A stretch of 64,000 bases of DNA from SVTX01 sp045542075 (GCA_045542075.1 JAZQKI010000042.1:1-64000), one strand, 5' to 3'; positions 1 to 8,519 are shown, numbered from the stretch's first letter. The notes: generated from the sequence alone by a model not told the origin. A program made the numbers and translations.

Positions 1-29
1 CCAAGGAGTTGATTTATGACATTGTCTTC

Positions 30-119
30 CTAAGACCGCTTGGCCTCCGACTTCTTGTTCTGATTCTGGTTATTCTTGTTCTGATTCTGGTTGTTCTGGT
101 AATTGTTCTGATTGTTCAT
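30..119 (-). CDS. Candidate 29-residue Asn/Gln-rich small protein
   Basis: Short frame starting at an ATG at 117-119 and ending with TAG at 30-32. The product is almost entirely Asn, Gln and Lys with a short charged tail (SEAKRS). AAAGGA lies about 12 bases upstream, slightly far for a ribosome site. A 21-bp unit is present twice in tandem (52-72 and 73-93), so the peptide contains a repeated NQNQNKN-like block. It lies 70 bases downstream of the membrane protein at 190-1533, on the same strand. Small N/Q-rich peptides occur in spore-forming Clostridia, but I cannot assign a function. The hydrophobic plus-strand frame over it is its antisense. A non-coding simple repeat is the alternative. 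Confidence 0.4.
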   Translation of the reverse strand: MNNQNNYQNNQNQNKNNQNQNKKSEAKRS

Positions 120-189
120 AGCTTAAAAATTCCTTTCAAAATTTGCTCTGTTGGGCAAATATATTTTTATCAGAATTTATATAGTTTAT

Positions 190-1533
190 TCACGCAAGAT
201 AATATCTGGAGGATATTTCTTTTTTCAGAGTGTTTCCAAACCATACAGCATATGCCGAAAACGCAATTCCGCTTATAAGAGTGAAAATAACCGAGGTCTC
301 AACATACCATGCGTTTGAATAGCTTTTGAGCGTATATACGTAATAAACCGTGACCGCGCTGCTCAGAGTGGCGAGTAAAATAAGAATGATCTTTCCTTTT
401 TTCAGATCCTCAAAGTAAAGGTCGTCCTTTCCGAGTGTGTCCTTATCCCTTGGTGCGGCATGAGTTTTTGCTATGTCCGCAAGCAGCGATACGCAGGATA
501 TTACAAGCGCTATGAAAAATACCGCATCGGCAATATCCGCATAAAACATGGTCTGAAATTTATTGTATGCGTCAGTTACTTTCTGCGCTGCCTGGGGATA
601 ATACTCGTTGAAAAATCCGACCGATATCGTCCAGGATGCCGCGGATATCAAGCAGTAGAGTGCGGAAAAAAACGAGACAAGCTTAAAGCGCGGCGAGAAT
701 TTGCGCAGACTCCATGCGCCGAAAAGTATTGTCGCACCGCACAAAAAGTCGGGCAAAAGGTTATAATAATCGCTGTACAGGTCAATGGAAAGCGCAAGTC
801 CTACGCATATAACGCCTATGCCGAAGATAAGCCGCCTTTTTACAAACAGAAGCGGGCGTGTCTCAAGCAGCGTAATGTATTTGTCTGATATTTTATCAAT
901 AAACTGCTTGTCTCTTTTTATTGCGGTCATGTAGCTTACAAGCCTGGATATCCAGAAGATGCCTATCACCAAGGATATTATAACAGCTGTAAATCTTAAA
1001 ATACCAATGAATCTGTATTCTGAGTTGTTTATGAGAGACGTGAACTCGGGCAGACATGCAAGAGTTGCCTTTGAGATCACAAATATTCTCGTTATAAGAA
1101 GCGTGCTCTCTGTGTAGTTTTCCTTGCCGTTTCTGCTTTTGAACATCGCATAGCCGTCGTAAAGCATGCCAAGATTTGTGAATCCCTCGAAAAGCTCCTT
1201 GAATGCGGGTAAAAGTATCAGAATGTCGGCTATGCCGAAAACAAACGTCATTATAAGAAGTGTTATGCTTCTCTCGGACTCGATGACAAGTCCGAAAAGA
1301 ATTGCTAACGCGACAAGCTCGGCAATTCCAACGTAAATTGCGTGCTTGAATTTATTTCGCGCCGCCTCTATGTGAACGTCAATGTCGGAAAGTCGTGATA
1401 AGGCAAAATATATGATAACGTAGCCAAACAGATCGGGTATCGGATCGACTGCCGCAAACTCGGGATTGAATAAGAAGAAAAACGATAGGATGATAAGGGA
1501 CAAGCCCATTCCCTTTTTATGCTTGGTTTTCAT
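190..1533 (-). CDS. Multi-pass membrane protein, unknown function
   Basis: 447 residues with about ten hydrophobic segments and short basic loops (for example the RPLLFVKRR region near residue 230). No enzyme motif is recognisable. The start ATG has a strong AAAGGAGG site eight bases upstream. The protein looks internally duplicated: residues near 30-55 (PDLFGYVIIYFALSRL) resemble residues near 263-290 (PDFLCGATILFGAWSLRKF). The same pattern appears in the next gene upstream (1552-2262), so the two are probably paralogues. Only 18 bases separate the two genes, and both follow secA in one transcription direction, so co-transcription with secA is likely. A role linked to secretion is guesswork from position only. 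Confidence 0.75.
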   Translation of the reverse strand: MKTKHKKGMGLSLIILSFFFLFNPEFAAVDPIPDLFGYVIIYFALSRLSDIDVHIEAARNKFKHAIYVGIAELVALAILFGLVIESERSITLLIMTFVFGIADILILLPAFKELFEGFTNLGMLYDGYAMFKSRNGKENYTESTLLITRIFVISKATLACLPEFTSLINNSEYRFIGILRFTAVIISLVIGIFWISRLVSYMTAIKRDKQFIDKISDKYITLLETRPLLFVKRRLIFGIGVICVGLALSIDLYSDYYNLLPDFLCGATILFGAWSLRKFSPRFKLVSFFSALYCLISAASWTISVGFFNEYYPQAAQKVTDAYNKFQTMFYADIADAVFFIALVISCVSLLADIAKTHAAPRDKDTLGKDDLYFEDLKKGKIILILLATLSSAVTVYYVYTLKSYSNAWYVETSVIFTLISGIAFSAYAVWFGNTLKKEISSRYYLA

Positions 1534-1551
1534 ATTTCTGCCTCCTTTCGA

Positions 1552-2262
1552 TTATTTTTTCTTATGTTTTTTGTTATGTCTTTTGTTTTTCATGTCCTCG
1601 ATCTTTTTGTTGTAATAATCGAGTGTCTCCTGCTCCTTTGCGTCGTTTCTGGCATTCATTTTGTTGATAAACTCAAAGCGCGAGGGCTTTCGCTCCATCT
1701 CCTCGTCTCCCTGCGGGCAAATAAATGCGTAGCACTTGAAGATCAGCGCAAGGTTAAGCGCGGTATATGCCAGCATAAGTATAACAAGGAGCGAATAAAG
1801 AAAGCTCAGATCGTTCCTGATGAAATCAAACGGCAGGAATAAAAATAGCTGAAAAAGGTTATAGATGCCCACGAAAATCATATTTCTGAATGCCTTTACG
1901 CGTATATCGGGAAAGTCAACGCGGCGGGCAAGGTCTGCTATTCCGTACAAAAGCGCAAAATTGAATATAAGCTCAACAGCAAATTCAATTATCTCAAATG
2001 TATCCTTGAGCCAATCAAAATTCGCAAGCATTCCAAGACCTAAAAGCGTGTCTATACCCGCAAAGCTCTCAAAGAAGGAGCAGAATATCATAAGAACGCA
2101 GGCGATTATGGCGTAAAGGAACGTAGGACAGTATTTTCTCAGCTCTGAAAGCGCCCAGAACATCAGAACGTATCCTATCAGCATTCCAATAAAGCTATAC
2201 GTTCCGAGCATGGAAAATATTGCCGCAATGCAGTATCCTAAAAAAAGTATTCCAAATCCCAT
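1552..2262 (-). CDS. Membrane protein with basic C-terminal tail, unknown function
   Basis: 236 residues, about six hydrophobic segments, then a soluble C-terminal stretch ending in a Lys/His-rich tail (MKNKRHNKKHKKK), which is likely cytoplasmic by the positive-inside rule. I chose the ATG at 2260-2262 (MGFGILFLGY) because AAAGGG lies eight bases upstream. An in-frame start at 2301 would overlap the secA stop and has no ribosome site. The stretch GYVLMFWALSELRKYCPTF resembles two places in the downstream gene at 190-1533, suggesting common ancestry. It begins 11 bases after the secA stop, so the order is secA, this gene, then its larger paralogue. No function can be named. Confidence 0.75.
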   Translation of the reverse strand: MGFGILFLGYCIAAIFSMLGTYSFIGMLIGYVLMFWALSELRKYCPTFLYAIIACVLMIFCSFFESFAGIDTLLGLGMLANFDWLKDTFEIIEFAVELIFNFALLYGIADLARRVDFPDIRVKAFRNMIFVGIYNLFQLFLFLPFDFIRNDLSFLYSLLVILMLAYTALNLALIFKCYAFICPQGDEEMERKPSRFEFINKMNARNDAKEQETLDYYNKKIEDMKNKRHNKKHKKK

Positions 2263-2273
2263 ATTAAAACCCT

Positions 2274-5015
2274 TTAGTTTGCGGAATTTGCGCCGCAGCA
2301 ATTCTTGTATTTTTTACCCGAGCCGCAGGGACAGGGCTCGTTTCTGCCGACCTTGTTGGAGGTCTTGGGAACATTTACCTTTTTGACGGTAGTCTTTTTC
2401 TCACCGCTCGCAAAGCCCGCATTTATGGGATTTGCGACCTGAACTCGCTTTATCTCCATCTTAGGTCTGGGTATGACGGATAGAAGCGTTCTTACAGTCT
2501 TTTCTCTTATCTCATCGATCATTACGTCGAACATATCGCCGCCAATAATACGGTATTCGGTGACGGGATCTCTGTGAGCGTAGGACTGAAGCCTGATGGT
2601 ATCCTTGAGGTCATCCATAGCGTCGATATGCTCCATCCACGCACGGTCAACGTTTTGGAGCAGCACCGCTCTCTGTATCTCAAGATACTGCGCCTCTCCG
2701 AAAAGCTCTTCCTTTTCGGCATATTTCTGAAGCGCCTTATCGCCGAGAATGTGAACTATATCGTCTACCGAGAGCTTGGAAAGCTGCTTTTGATCAAATA
2801 CAAGGTCGCCCTCGTCGCAAACATAGGTAAGATCCGCGCGAAGCGCGTCAAGATCCCAGGAAAGCGGCTCGGCATCTCCAAGATGCGAGCGAACAATGTC
2901 GTTTATGCTGGATATAATGAGCTTTTTGATGGTGTCCTTGATTCCGTCACCGCCGTCGAGAACGTCTTTTCTCTGTCTGTAGATGATAGTTCTCTGCTGG
3001 TTCATTACGTCGTCGTAGGAGAGGACGTACTTACGGCGCTTGAAGTTTGCATCCTCAAGGCTTGCCTGCGCTCCCTCTATTCTGTTGGAGAGGATGCGGG
3101 CGTCGATGGGGGTGTTTTCGTCAAGGCCCATTTTGTCTACGAGTCCTATAAGCTTATCAGATCCGAAAAGTCTCATAAGGTCGTCCTGAAGCGACAGATA
3201 AAATCTTGATTCACCAGGGTCGCCCTGACGTCCCGCGCGTCCGCGGAGCTGATTGTCTATACGGCGGCTCTCGTGTCTTTCCGTACCGAGTATGAAAAGT
3301 CCTCCGACTGCCTTGACCTGCTCTGCCTCGGGTGCGATTTCTTCTTTATATTTCTCATAAAGCTCGGAGAATATTTCTCTTGCCTTGAGTATTTCGGGAT
3401 CTTCTGTGACAGACGTTCCGTTTGCCTCGGCGATTATCTCGTCGGGGATATCCATTGAGCGCATTTCCTTTTTTGCAAGGAACTCGGGGTTACCGCCGAG
3501 CATAATGTCGGTACCACGTCCCGCCATATTGGTGGATATAGTAACAGCTCCAAGCTTACCTGCCTGAGCGACAATTTCGGCTTCCTTTGCGTGATATTTT
3601 GCGTTGAGGACTGTGTGAGGAATGCCGACGTTTCTGAGCTTGCGCGAAAGCTCCTCAGACTTTTCTATGGAAACCGTACCCACAAGCACGGGCTGTCCCT
3701 TTTCGTGACATTCGCGTATCTGCTCAATAATTGCGTTGTACTTTCCGTTTATGGTTTTATAAACTCTGTCATCGTGGTCGCGCCTTATCATAGGCTTGTT
3801 TGTGGGTACTTCCACAACGTCAAGCTGATATATCTCGCGGAATTCGTTTTCCTCGGTGAGCGCGGTACCCGTCATACCCGAGAGCTTTCTGTACATTCTG
3901 AAGTAATTCTGGAATGTGATTGTCGCGAGAGTTTTGTTTTCCTTCTCTATCTTTACGCCTTCCTTGGCTTCAATCGCCTGGTGAAGTCCGTCGGAATAGC
4001 GTCTGCCGGGCATAATACGGCCTGTGAATTCGTCAACAATCATAACGCCCTGATCGGTCACCATATACTGCTGGTCGCGGTGCATGGTGCCGTGAGCCTT
4101 TATAGCCTGGTTGATGTAGTGAGCGAGCTCGGCATTTTCGGGGTCGGCATAGTTCTCTACCTCAAAGTATTTTTCTGCCTTTGCGGAGCCACGGGGTGTG
4201 AGGACGGCGTTTCTCGCCTTTTCGTCAACCACGTAATCAGCATCTATTTCCTCAAGCTCCTGCTTTGTGTCCATTTCCTTTACGACGTGCTTTTTAAGCG
4301 TACGGACGAATCTGTCCGCCCTGTCGTACATATCGGTAGGCTCCTCGCCTTCTCCCGATATGATAAGAGGAGTTCTCGCCTCGTCTATAAGAATGGAGTC
4401 CACCTCGTCGACAATTGCAAAGGTATGTCCTCTCTGAGTGAGTCTTTCCTTGTATATTACCATGTTGTCACGGAGATAATCAAAGCCAAACTCGTTGTTT
4501 GTTCCGTAAGTAATATCAGCGTTATACGCCGCCTGCTTTTCTGCGGGGCTCTGACCGTGGACTACAAGGCCCGTGCTGAGTCCCATAAATCCGTAAACAC
4601 GGCTCATTTCCTCGTATCCGTAGCGAGCGAGGTACTCGTTGACCGTGACAATATGAACGCCATTGCCTGTCAGCGCATTAAGGTATGCGGGGAGAGTTGC
4701 AACGAGAGTCTTACCTTCACCTGTTTTCATCTCGGCGATTCTTCCCTGATGCAGAATGATACCGCCTATGAGCTGAACGTGGAAGGGGCGTTTGCCGAGC
4801 ACTCTATCGTCTGCCTCTCTTATTGCCGCGTATGCGTCGGGCAGAATATCGTCAAGAGTTTCCCCTGCCTCAAGTCTTTCCTTGAGCCAAGGAGTTATGG
4901 CTTTAAGCTCATCGTCGGACATTTTTGAATACTTGTCCGCCAGAGCCTCGATCTTAGATGCTATTTTTTCAACTTTTTTAACTTGCTTTTGGCTGTAGGT
5001 TGGAAAAAGTCCCAT
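2274..5015 (-). CDS. secA: Preprotein translocase ATPase SecA
   Basis: 913 residues, normal for SecA. This is the motor that drives unfolded preproteins through SecYEG at the inner face of the membrane. Visible in order: Walker A MKTGEGKT at about residues 96-103; DEVDSILIDEARTPLIISG (Walker B region of NBD1); the preprotein cross-linking domain; NBD2 with GTERHESRRIDNQLRGRAGRQGD (helicase motif VI); the helical scaffold and wing; and a C-terminal zinc site CPCGSGKKYKNCC (SEC-C), used in the family for SecB or lipid contact. The ATG is preceded by GGAGG. Downstream lie two unknown membrane proteins with near-zero spacing. A TATAAT (5091-5096, minus strand) lies upstream but has only a weak -35. 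Confidence 0.98.
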   Translation of the reverse strand: MGLFPTYSQKQVKKVEKIASKIEALADKYSKMSDDELKAITPWLKERLEAGETLDDILPDAYAAIREADDRVLGKRPFHVQLIGGIILHQGRIAEMKTGEGKTLVATLPAYLNALTGNGVHIVTVNEYLARYGYEEMSRVYGFMGLSTGLVVHGQSPAEKQAAYNADITYGTNNEFGFDYLRDNMVIYKERLTQRGHTFAIVDEVDSILIDEARTPLIISGEGEEPTDMYDRADRFVRTLKKHVVKEMDTKQELEEIDADYVVDEKARNAVLTPRGSAKAEKYFEVENYADPENAELAHYINQAIKAHGTMHRDQQYMVTDQGVMIVDEFTGRIMPGRRYSDGLHQAIEAKEGVKIEKENKTLATITFQNYFRMYRKLSGMTGTALTEENEFREIYQLDVVEVPTNKPMIRRDHDDRVYKTINGKYNAIIEQIRECHEKGQPVLVGTVSIEKSEELSRKLRNVGIPHTVLNAKYHAKEAEIVAQAGKLGAVTISTNMAGRGTDIMLGGNPEFLAKKEMRSMDIPDEIIAEANGTSVTEDPEILKAREIFSELYEKYKEEIAPEAEQVKAVGGLFILGTERHESRRIDNQLRGRAGRQGDPGESRFYLSLQDDLMRLFGSDKLIGLVDKMGLDENTPIDARILSNRIEGAQASLEDANFKRRKYVLSYDDVMNQQRTIIYRQRKDVLDGGDGIKDTIKKLIISSINDIVRSHLGDAEPLSWDLDALRADLTYVCDEGDLVFDQKQLSKLSVDDIVHILGDKALQKYAEKEELFGEAQYLEIQRAVLLQNVDRAWMEHIDAMDDLKDTIRLQSYAHRDPVTEYRIIGGDMFDVMIDEIREKTVRTLLSVIPRPKMEIKRVQVANPINAGFASGEKKTTVKKVNVPKTSNKVGRNEPCPCGSGKKYKNCCGANSAN

Positions 5016-5147
5016 AAAATTTATAACCTCCGTACGCCGATTTGGCGATAAAAATCAATATATAATGTAAAAATACATACAATACACATTATTATACCAT
5101 AAAATTAAATATAAAGTAACTTTTTTTTGTAAATTTTCGTAAAACAC

Positions 5148-5176
5148 TTGAAAAGATTTTGCTTTTAATATATAAT
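5148..5176 (+). promoter_or_regulatory. Promoter for trmL-mnmA
   Basis: TTGAAA at 5148-5153, a 17-bp spacer, then a perfect TATAAT at 5171-5176. It lies 32 bases before the TTG start of trmL. Typical housekeeping sigma-factor promoter. Confidence 0.8.
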
Positions 5177-5207
5177 TCAAGTAAAATAACGTAAAGGACT
5201 GAAGACA

Positions 5208-5729
5208 TTGCATATAAATATTGTTTTACACGAGCCCGAGATACCGCAGAACACGGGCAATATAGCTCGCACCTGCGCGGCAACGGGCGCTTCCCTGCAC
5301 CTTATCCGCCCTCTCGGGTTTGAGATTAACAACGCAAAGCTCAAGCGCGCGGGACTTGATTATTGGGACAAGCTCGACATAAGATTTTACGACGGACTTG
5401 AGGATTTCTATAACAAAAACCCCGAGGCAAAGGTATATTATTTCACTACCAAAGCCCAGCACACCTATGCGGATATAAAGTATCCCGAGCAGGCGTGGAT
5501 AATGTTTGGCAAGGAGACCAAGGGACTTCCCGAGGATCTGCTCTTTGATAATCCTAACACGTGCGTCCGTATTCCTATGAGAGATAAGCTCCGCTCCCTG
5601 AATCTTTCAAACGCGGTGGCTATTGCGGTTTACGAGATACTCCGTCAGCATGACTTTGAGGGTCTGCGCGGGGACGGAGAGCTTACAAGCTTTTCCTGGA
5701 GCGACGCGGAAAGAGATACGTACAAATAA
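5208..5729 (+). CDS. trmL: tRNA (cytidine/uridine-34-2'-O)-methyltransferase, TrmL (SPOUT)
   Basis: 173 residues, the usual TrmL/CspR length. It methylates the ribose of the wobble base of leucine tRNAs using SAM, as a knotted SPOUT dimer. Family hallmarks are visible: N-terminal EPEIPQNTGNIARTCAATG, the middle IMFGKETKGLP loop, and the C-terminal knot RIPMRDKLRSLNLSNAVAIA. The start is TTG at 5208: HINIVLHEPEIP is the conserved beginning, no ATG fits, and AAAGGA lies nine bases upstream. The gene is followed 15 bases later by mnmA, another wobble-position modification enzyme, so the two form a small tRNA-modification operon. Confidence 0.93.
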   Translation: MHINIVLHEPEIPQNTGNIARTCAATGASLHLIRPLGFEINNAKLKRAGLDYWDKLDIRFYDGLEDFYNKNPEAKVYYFTTKAQHTYADIKYPEQAWIMFGKETKGLPEDLLFDNPNTCVRIPMRDKLRSLNLSNAVAIAVYEILRQHDFEGLRGDGELTSFSWSDAERDTYK

Positions 5730-5744
5730 CAAAGGAATGTATAA

Positions 5745-6818
5745 ATGAACAAGAATTTGAAAGTAACTGTCGCTATGAGCGGCGGAGTTGACAGCGGTGT
5801 TTCGGCTCTCCTTATAAAGCAGGAGGGATTTGAGACTGCGGGTGCGACCATGCGTCTATACACGCCAAAGGACGCGTCGATCCCCTGTCACACCGAGCAG
5901 GATATACTCGACGCGAAAAATCTATGTCACTCGCTTGGTATTGAGCATACTGTATATGATTTTGGCGACGAGTTTTACAAGCACGTAATTGAAAATTTTA
6001 TGCAGACGTACATTTCGGGCGGCACTCCCAATCCTTGTATAGTCTGCAACAAATATCTGAAATTCGGCGCGCTGCTTGACGCCGCGATACGGGACGGCGC
6101 GGACAAGATAGCTACTGGTCATTACGCGATAATTGAGCAGGACAGCTCGGGCAGATACCTTCTGCGCAAGGCAAAGGACGCGGGCAAGGATCAGACCTAC
6201 GTATTGTGGTCGCTTGACCAGAGGCAGTTATCCCACACTCTCCTGCCCCTCGGTGGGTACACCAAGGCGGAAATACGCGAGATTGCGGCGCAGAATAATC
6301 TTATAAACGCTCACAAATCCGACAGTCAGGACATCTGCTTTGTTCCCGACGGTGATTATGCCTCGTTTATCACACGCGAGTGCGGATATATAAGTAAGCC
6401 CGGCAACTATATTGACATAAACGGCAATATTATCGGCAAACACAAGGGGGTTATTCACTACACCATAGGCCAGCGCAAGGGACTTGGCATTTCTGTTGGA
6501 AAGCATATATTCGTAAAGGAAAAGAATGCCGAGAACAACACGGTCACGCTCTCGGACGAGGAGTTTATTTTCTCAAGAAAAATAGTGCTTAAAAATATAA
6601 ACCTTATTCCATTTGACAGAATTGACTCACCCATTCGTGTTGAGGCGAAAATAAGATACAGCCAGAAGGTCTGCCCTGCTGTTGCCGAGCAGACGGGTGA
6701 TGACGAGATAACTCTCACCTTTGACACACCGCAGCGCGCGGCGGCGATAGGTCAGTCGGCGGTAATGTACGACGGCGATTATGTTGTCGGCGGCGGTATA
6801 ATTGCAGGTGTTAATTAA
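5745..6818 (+). CDS. mnmA: tRNA-specific 2-thiouridylase MnmA
   Basis: 357 residues. It makes 2-thiouridine at U34 of Lys, Glu and Gln tRNAs, adenylating C2 and then transferring sulfur from a persulfide. PP-loop SGGVDSG is at residues 12-18. The two catalytic cysteines are in place: C101 in PCIVCNKYLKFG and C198 in SDSQDICFVPDG. The C-terminal beta-barrel follows. AAAGGA lies eight bases before the ATG. It shares the trmL promoter. No cysteine desulfurase is nearby, so the sulfur donor is encoded elsewhere. A hairpin terminator begins eight bases after the stop. Confidence 0.97.
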   Translation: MNKNLKVTVAMSGGVDSGVSALLIKQEGFETAGATMRLYTPKDASIPCHTEQDILDAKNLCHSLGIEHTVYDFGDEFYKHVIENFMQTYISGGTPNPCIVCNKYLKFGALLDAAIRDGADKIATGHYAIIEQDSSGRYLLRKAKDAGKDQTYVLWSLDQRQLSHTLLPLGGYTKAEIREIAAQNNLINAHKSDSQDICFVPDGDYASFITRECGYISKPGNYIDINGNIIGKHKGVIHYTIGQRKGLGISVGKHIFVKEKNAENNTVTLSDEEFIFSRKIVLKNINLIPFDRIDSPIRVEAKIRYSQKVCPAVAEQTGDDEITLTFDTPQRAAAIGQSAVMYDGDYVVGGGIIAGVN

Positions 6819-6826
6819 TGAAAATG

Positions 6827-6849
6827 CCCCATAGCGTTATGCTATGGGG
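6827..6849 (+). terminator. Terminator after mnmA
   Basis: Nine-base-pair stem CCCCATAGC/GCTATGGGG with a five-base loop, eight bases after the mnmA stop, followed by a T-rich but interrupted tract (GGTTTGTTTC). Confidence 0.75.
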
Positions 6850-6889
6850 TGGTTTGTTTCTATTGCAAATTGATCGCTTGACAAAAAAA

Positions 6890-6909
6890 CAGACCGCCGA
6901 AGCGGTCTG
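6890..6909 (-). terminator. Terminator for the YcxB-like gene
   Basis: Stem CAGACCGC/GCGGTCTG with a CGAA loop. On the minus strand it is followed by seven T residues. It lies just past the stop at 6916. Confidence 0.85.
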
Positions 6910-6915
6910 AAAAAA

Positions 6916-7374
6916 TTATTTAATAATTTTATCCTTAAAAATTTCTTCAAATTCATCTAAAGTGCCGTTGGTCAGTAAATTTTTTTGACAAATAAACCGT
7001 CCATCTTTGCTTTCAACATAAATAAAATACCACTCACCCTTGTCCAAAACCTTTACAACCTCAGCTATAGAAGATTCAGCATAAAACTGACTGCTTTGTG
7101 CTGTCATTTCCCCTGTTTGTGTATCTATGGTGATTTTAGAGGGGAAAGTCACTGGATAATATTTTTCTTTTGGCGGGATTGCTGAAAGAAAAGGAAACGG
7201 AATAAGAACCAGAAAGAAAAGAAGAAAAATCAAATCTATCTTTAACGCTAAAACAACTGTTGGAATTGCAAATATAATAGACGTTATCAACCCACCGATG
7301 AAGCTGATTTTTGTGCTTCTACGTAGTACATCTTTCTTACATTTTCCAGATATCTGACCTTCAAATACAATCAT
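6916..7374 (-). CDS. Small two-helix membrane protein, YcxB-like
   Basis: 152 residues. Hydrophobic segments at roughly 22-45 and 48-68 are followed by a soluble C-terminal domain with the look of YcxB-like proteins (alternating strands, FIYVESKDGRFI, then an acidic helix LDEFEEIFKD). I chose the ATG at 7372-7374 because GGGAGA lies eight bases upstream. A longer in-frame start at 7455 falls inside the -35 box of the promoter and is unlikely. The gene has its own perfect promoter (7427-7455) and its own terminator, so it is a single-gene unit in an AT-rich accessory stretch. The family assignment is tentative and the molecular function is unknown. Confidence 0.65.
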   Translation of the reverse strand: MIVFEGQISGKCKKDVLRRSTKISFIGGLITSIIFAIPTVVLALKIDLIFLLFFLVLIPFPFLSAIPPKEKYYPVTFPSKITIDTQTGEMTAQSSQFYAESSIAEVVKVLDKGEWYFIYVESKDGRFICQKNLLTNGTLDEFEEIFKDKIIK

Positions 7375-7426
7375 AGATTTTTCTCCCTTATTGTGTTTTA
7401 TTTTAATGCCGAATATTTTCAACATC

Positions 7427-7455
7427 ATTATACTCGTAAACAAATGTCTTGTCAA
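7427..7455 (-). promoter_or_regulatory. Promoter of the YcxB-like gene
   Basis: On the minus strand, TTGACA (7455-7450), 17 bp, TATAAT (7432-7427). Both hexamers are perfect. They lie 52 bases before the ATG. Confidence 0.85.
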
Positions 7456-7501
7456 GTCGCTTGTTGATATAGAAAAAGCACAACTGATTGATATAAAAAA
7501 G

Positions 7502-7521
7502 AGTGCCGCCGCCGCGGCACT
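7502..7521 (-). terminator. Terminator for the thyX-like operon
   Basis: Stem AGTGCCGC/GCGGCACT, loop CGCC. On the minus strand it is followed by a CTTTTTT tract. It lies 17 bases after the stop of the 102-residue gene. Confidence 0.85.
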
Positions 7522-7538
7522 TAATTATTTGATCAAAA

Positions 7539-7847
7539 TCAATTATAAACTATTTCTAAAATAGTAATTTGTGACCATAGTTGTTTTAAGGTAAAGGCGC
7601 CTTTTTTCCCCATATTAAATAGCTTAGCATCTTCCTTAAATGTATTTAAGAATGATACTTTTTCAGAAGAGTCCTTAGTAAGTGATATATCTATTTGAGT
7701 AATTGATTTGCCGTTATATATATTATGTTCCGTCCTAGTAATTACACAATTTTTGTAATGAGAATAATTATTAACATAAAAACGAACTTGTTTGATTTTA
7801 CCACTGTTTATGCTCTCTATTATTTCTCTGTAACTACATTCAATCAT
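7539..7847 (-). CDS. Hypothetical protein, 102 residues
   Basis: Unrecognised soluble protein with no signal peptide or membrane segment. It is rich in Asn, Ile, Lys and Ser and clearly more AT-rich than its neighbours. It starts four bases after the stop of the ThyX-like gene, has only a weak ribosome site inside that gene's end, and is followed by a strong terminator, so it is probably translated from the same transcript. The mixed strand-and-helix pattern would suit an immunity-type or small adaptor protein, but that is only an impression. Base composition and position suggest it was acquired. Confidence 0.5.
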   Translation of the reverse strand: MIECSYREIIESINSGKIKQVRFYVNNYSHYKNCVITRTEHNIYNGKSITQIDISLTKDSSEKVSFLNTFKEDAKLFNMGKKGAFTLKQLWSQITILEIVYN

Positions 7848-7851
7848 ACAA

Positions 7852-8481
7852 TTACTCTTTTTCCTTAACGAGAATAATGTCGGACGCGTAAGGCAGAGTC
7901 TTTATCCAATCGCAAAGCACGTGCCATTCAGCGAGCTTATGCGACTTGCGCGCATAATACATTGAAATGAGGTTTTCGTAGTTGAGAGTCACAGTTCTCA
8001 TCTGATTGTAGGACGAGGGCAGAAGCTGGATCATATTGTGCCAGTGCTGTCTGTTGGTCGTATCCTCAAGGAATGCAAGTCTTTCCTTTTCAAGACAAGC
8101 AATTACCGCGTCAAGAACTTCAAGTGTGGACTCGTCCATTCTGTCGCAGGAGAAGTCGTCTCTTGTGAACTCTTTTGCCTGAATCTTGTGCATTGTTGAG
8201 GTGGAGTTTGCCACCGTGCCGACCTTATAAGTATCAAATTCCTTCCACCAATAAAGAGGAGCCGTTATATCGACAGACACGAATATCTGGCGCAGATATT
8301 TTCTATGGTCGCTTCCCGCGCGTGCCAGACGCATAGCAAGCGAGAGATCATTTTCACCAAGCACATAATTTCCCTGCTCGTCGTAATAGCTGTCGCTTCT
8401 TGCCCAGCTGTTGAGGGGATTTCTCGCGCCTCGGATGGCGTTTTCAAAATTCATTACCGAAACTCTTTCTACCTTAAGCAT
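7852..8481 (-). CDS. ThyX-superfamily protein with a diverged signature
   Basis: 209 residues. The overall pattern fits the flavin-dependent thymidylate synthase fold: HRKYLRQIFVSVDI in the strand before the active site, then YWWKEFDTYKVGTVANSTSTMH where ThyX has the RHRxxSxNExSxR signature, and later LLPSSYNQMRTVTLNYENL. Only the Asn and one Ser of the signature can be aligned. The Arg and His residues that bind dUMP and FAD are absent, so thymidylate synthesis cannot be assumed. I chose the ATG at 8479-8481 because AAAGGAGAT lies six to eight bases upstream; a start at 8508 has none. It has a strong promoter (8520-8549) and a small unknown gene directly downstream. Confidence 0.65.
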   Translation of the reverse strand: MLKVERVSVMNFENAIRGARNPLNSWARSDSYYDEQGNYVLGENDLSLAMRLARAGSDHRKYLRQIFVSVDITAPLYWWKEFDTYKVGTVANSTSTMHKIQAKEFTRDDFSCDRMDESTLEVLDAVIACLEKERLAFLEDTTNRQHWHNMIQLLPSSYNQMRTVTLNYENLISMYYARKSHKLAEWHVLCDWIKTLPYASDIILVKEKE

Positions 8482-8519
8482 AATATATCTCCTTTTGTCA
8501 TAATTCAACTATTTATAAC

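Noticed and set aside
9..278. Plus-strand frame with a Leu/Val-rich hydrophobic start
   Set aside because: It is the antisense of the Asn/Gln codons of the small minus-strand frame; it starts with TTG, runs into the end of the membrane-protein gene and has no later domain sense.
3591..4928. 445-codon plus-strand frame opposite secA
   Set aside because: Pure shadow of a well-conserved gene; no ribosome site and no recognisable motif.
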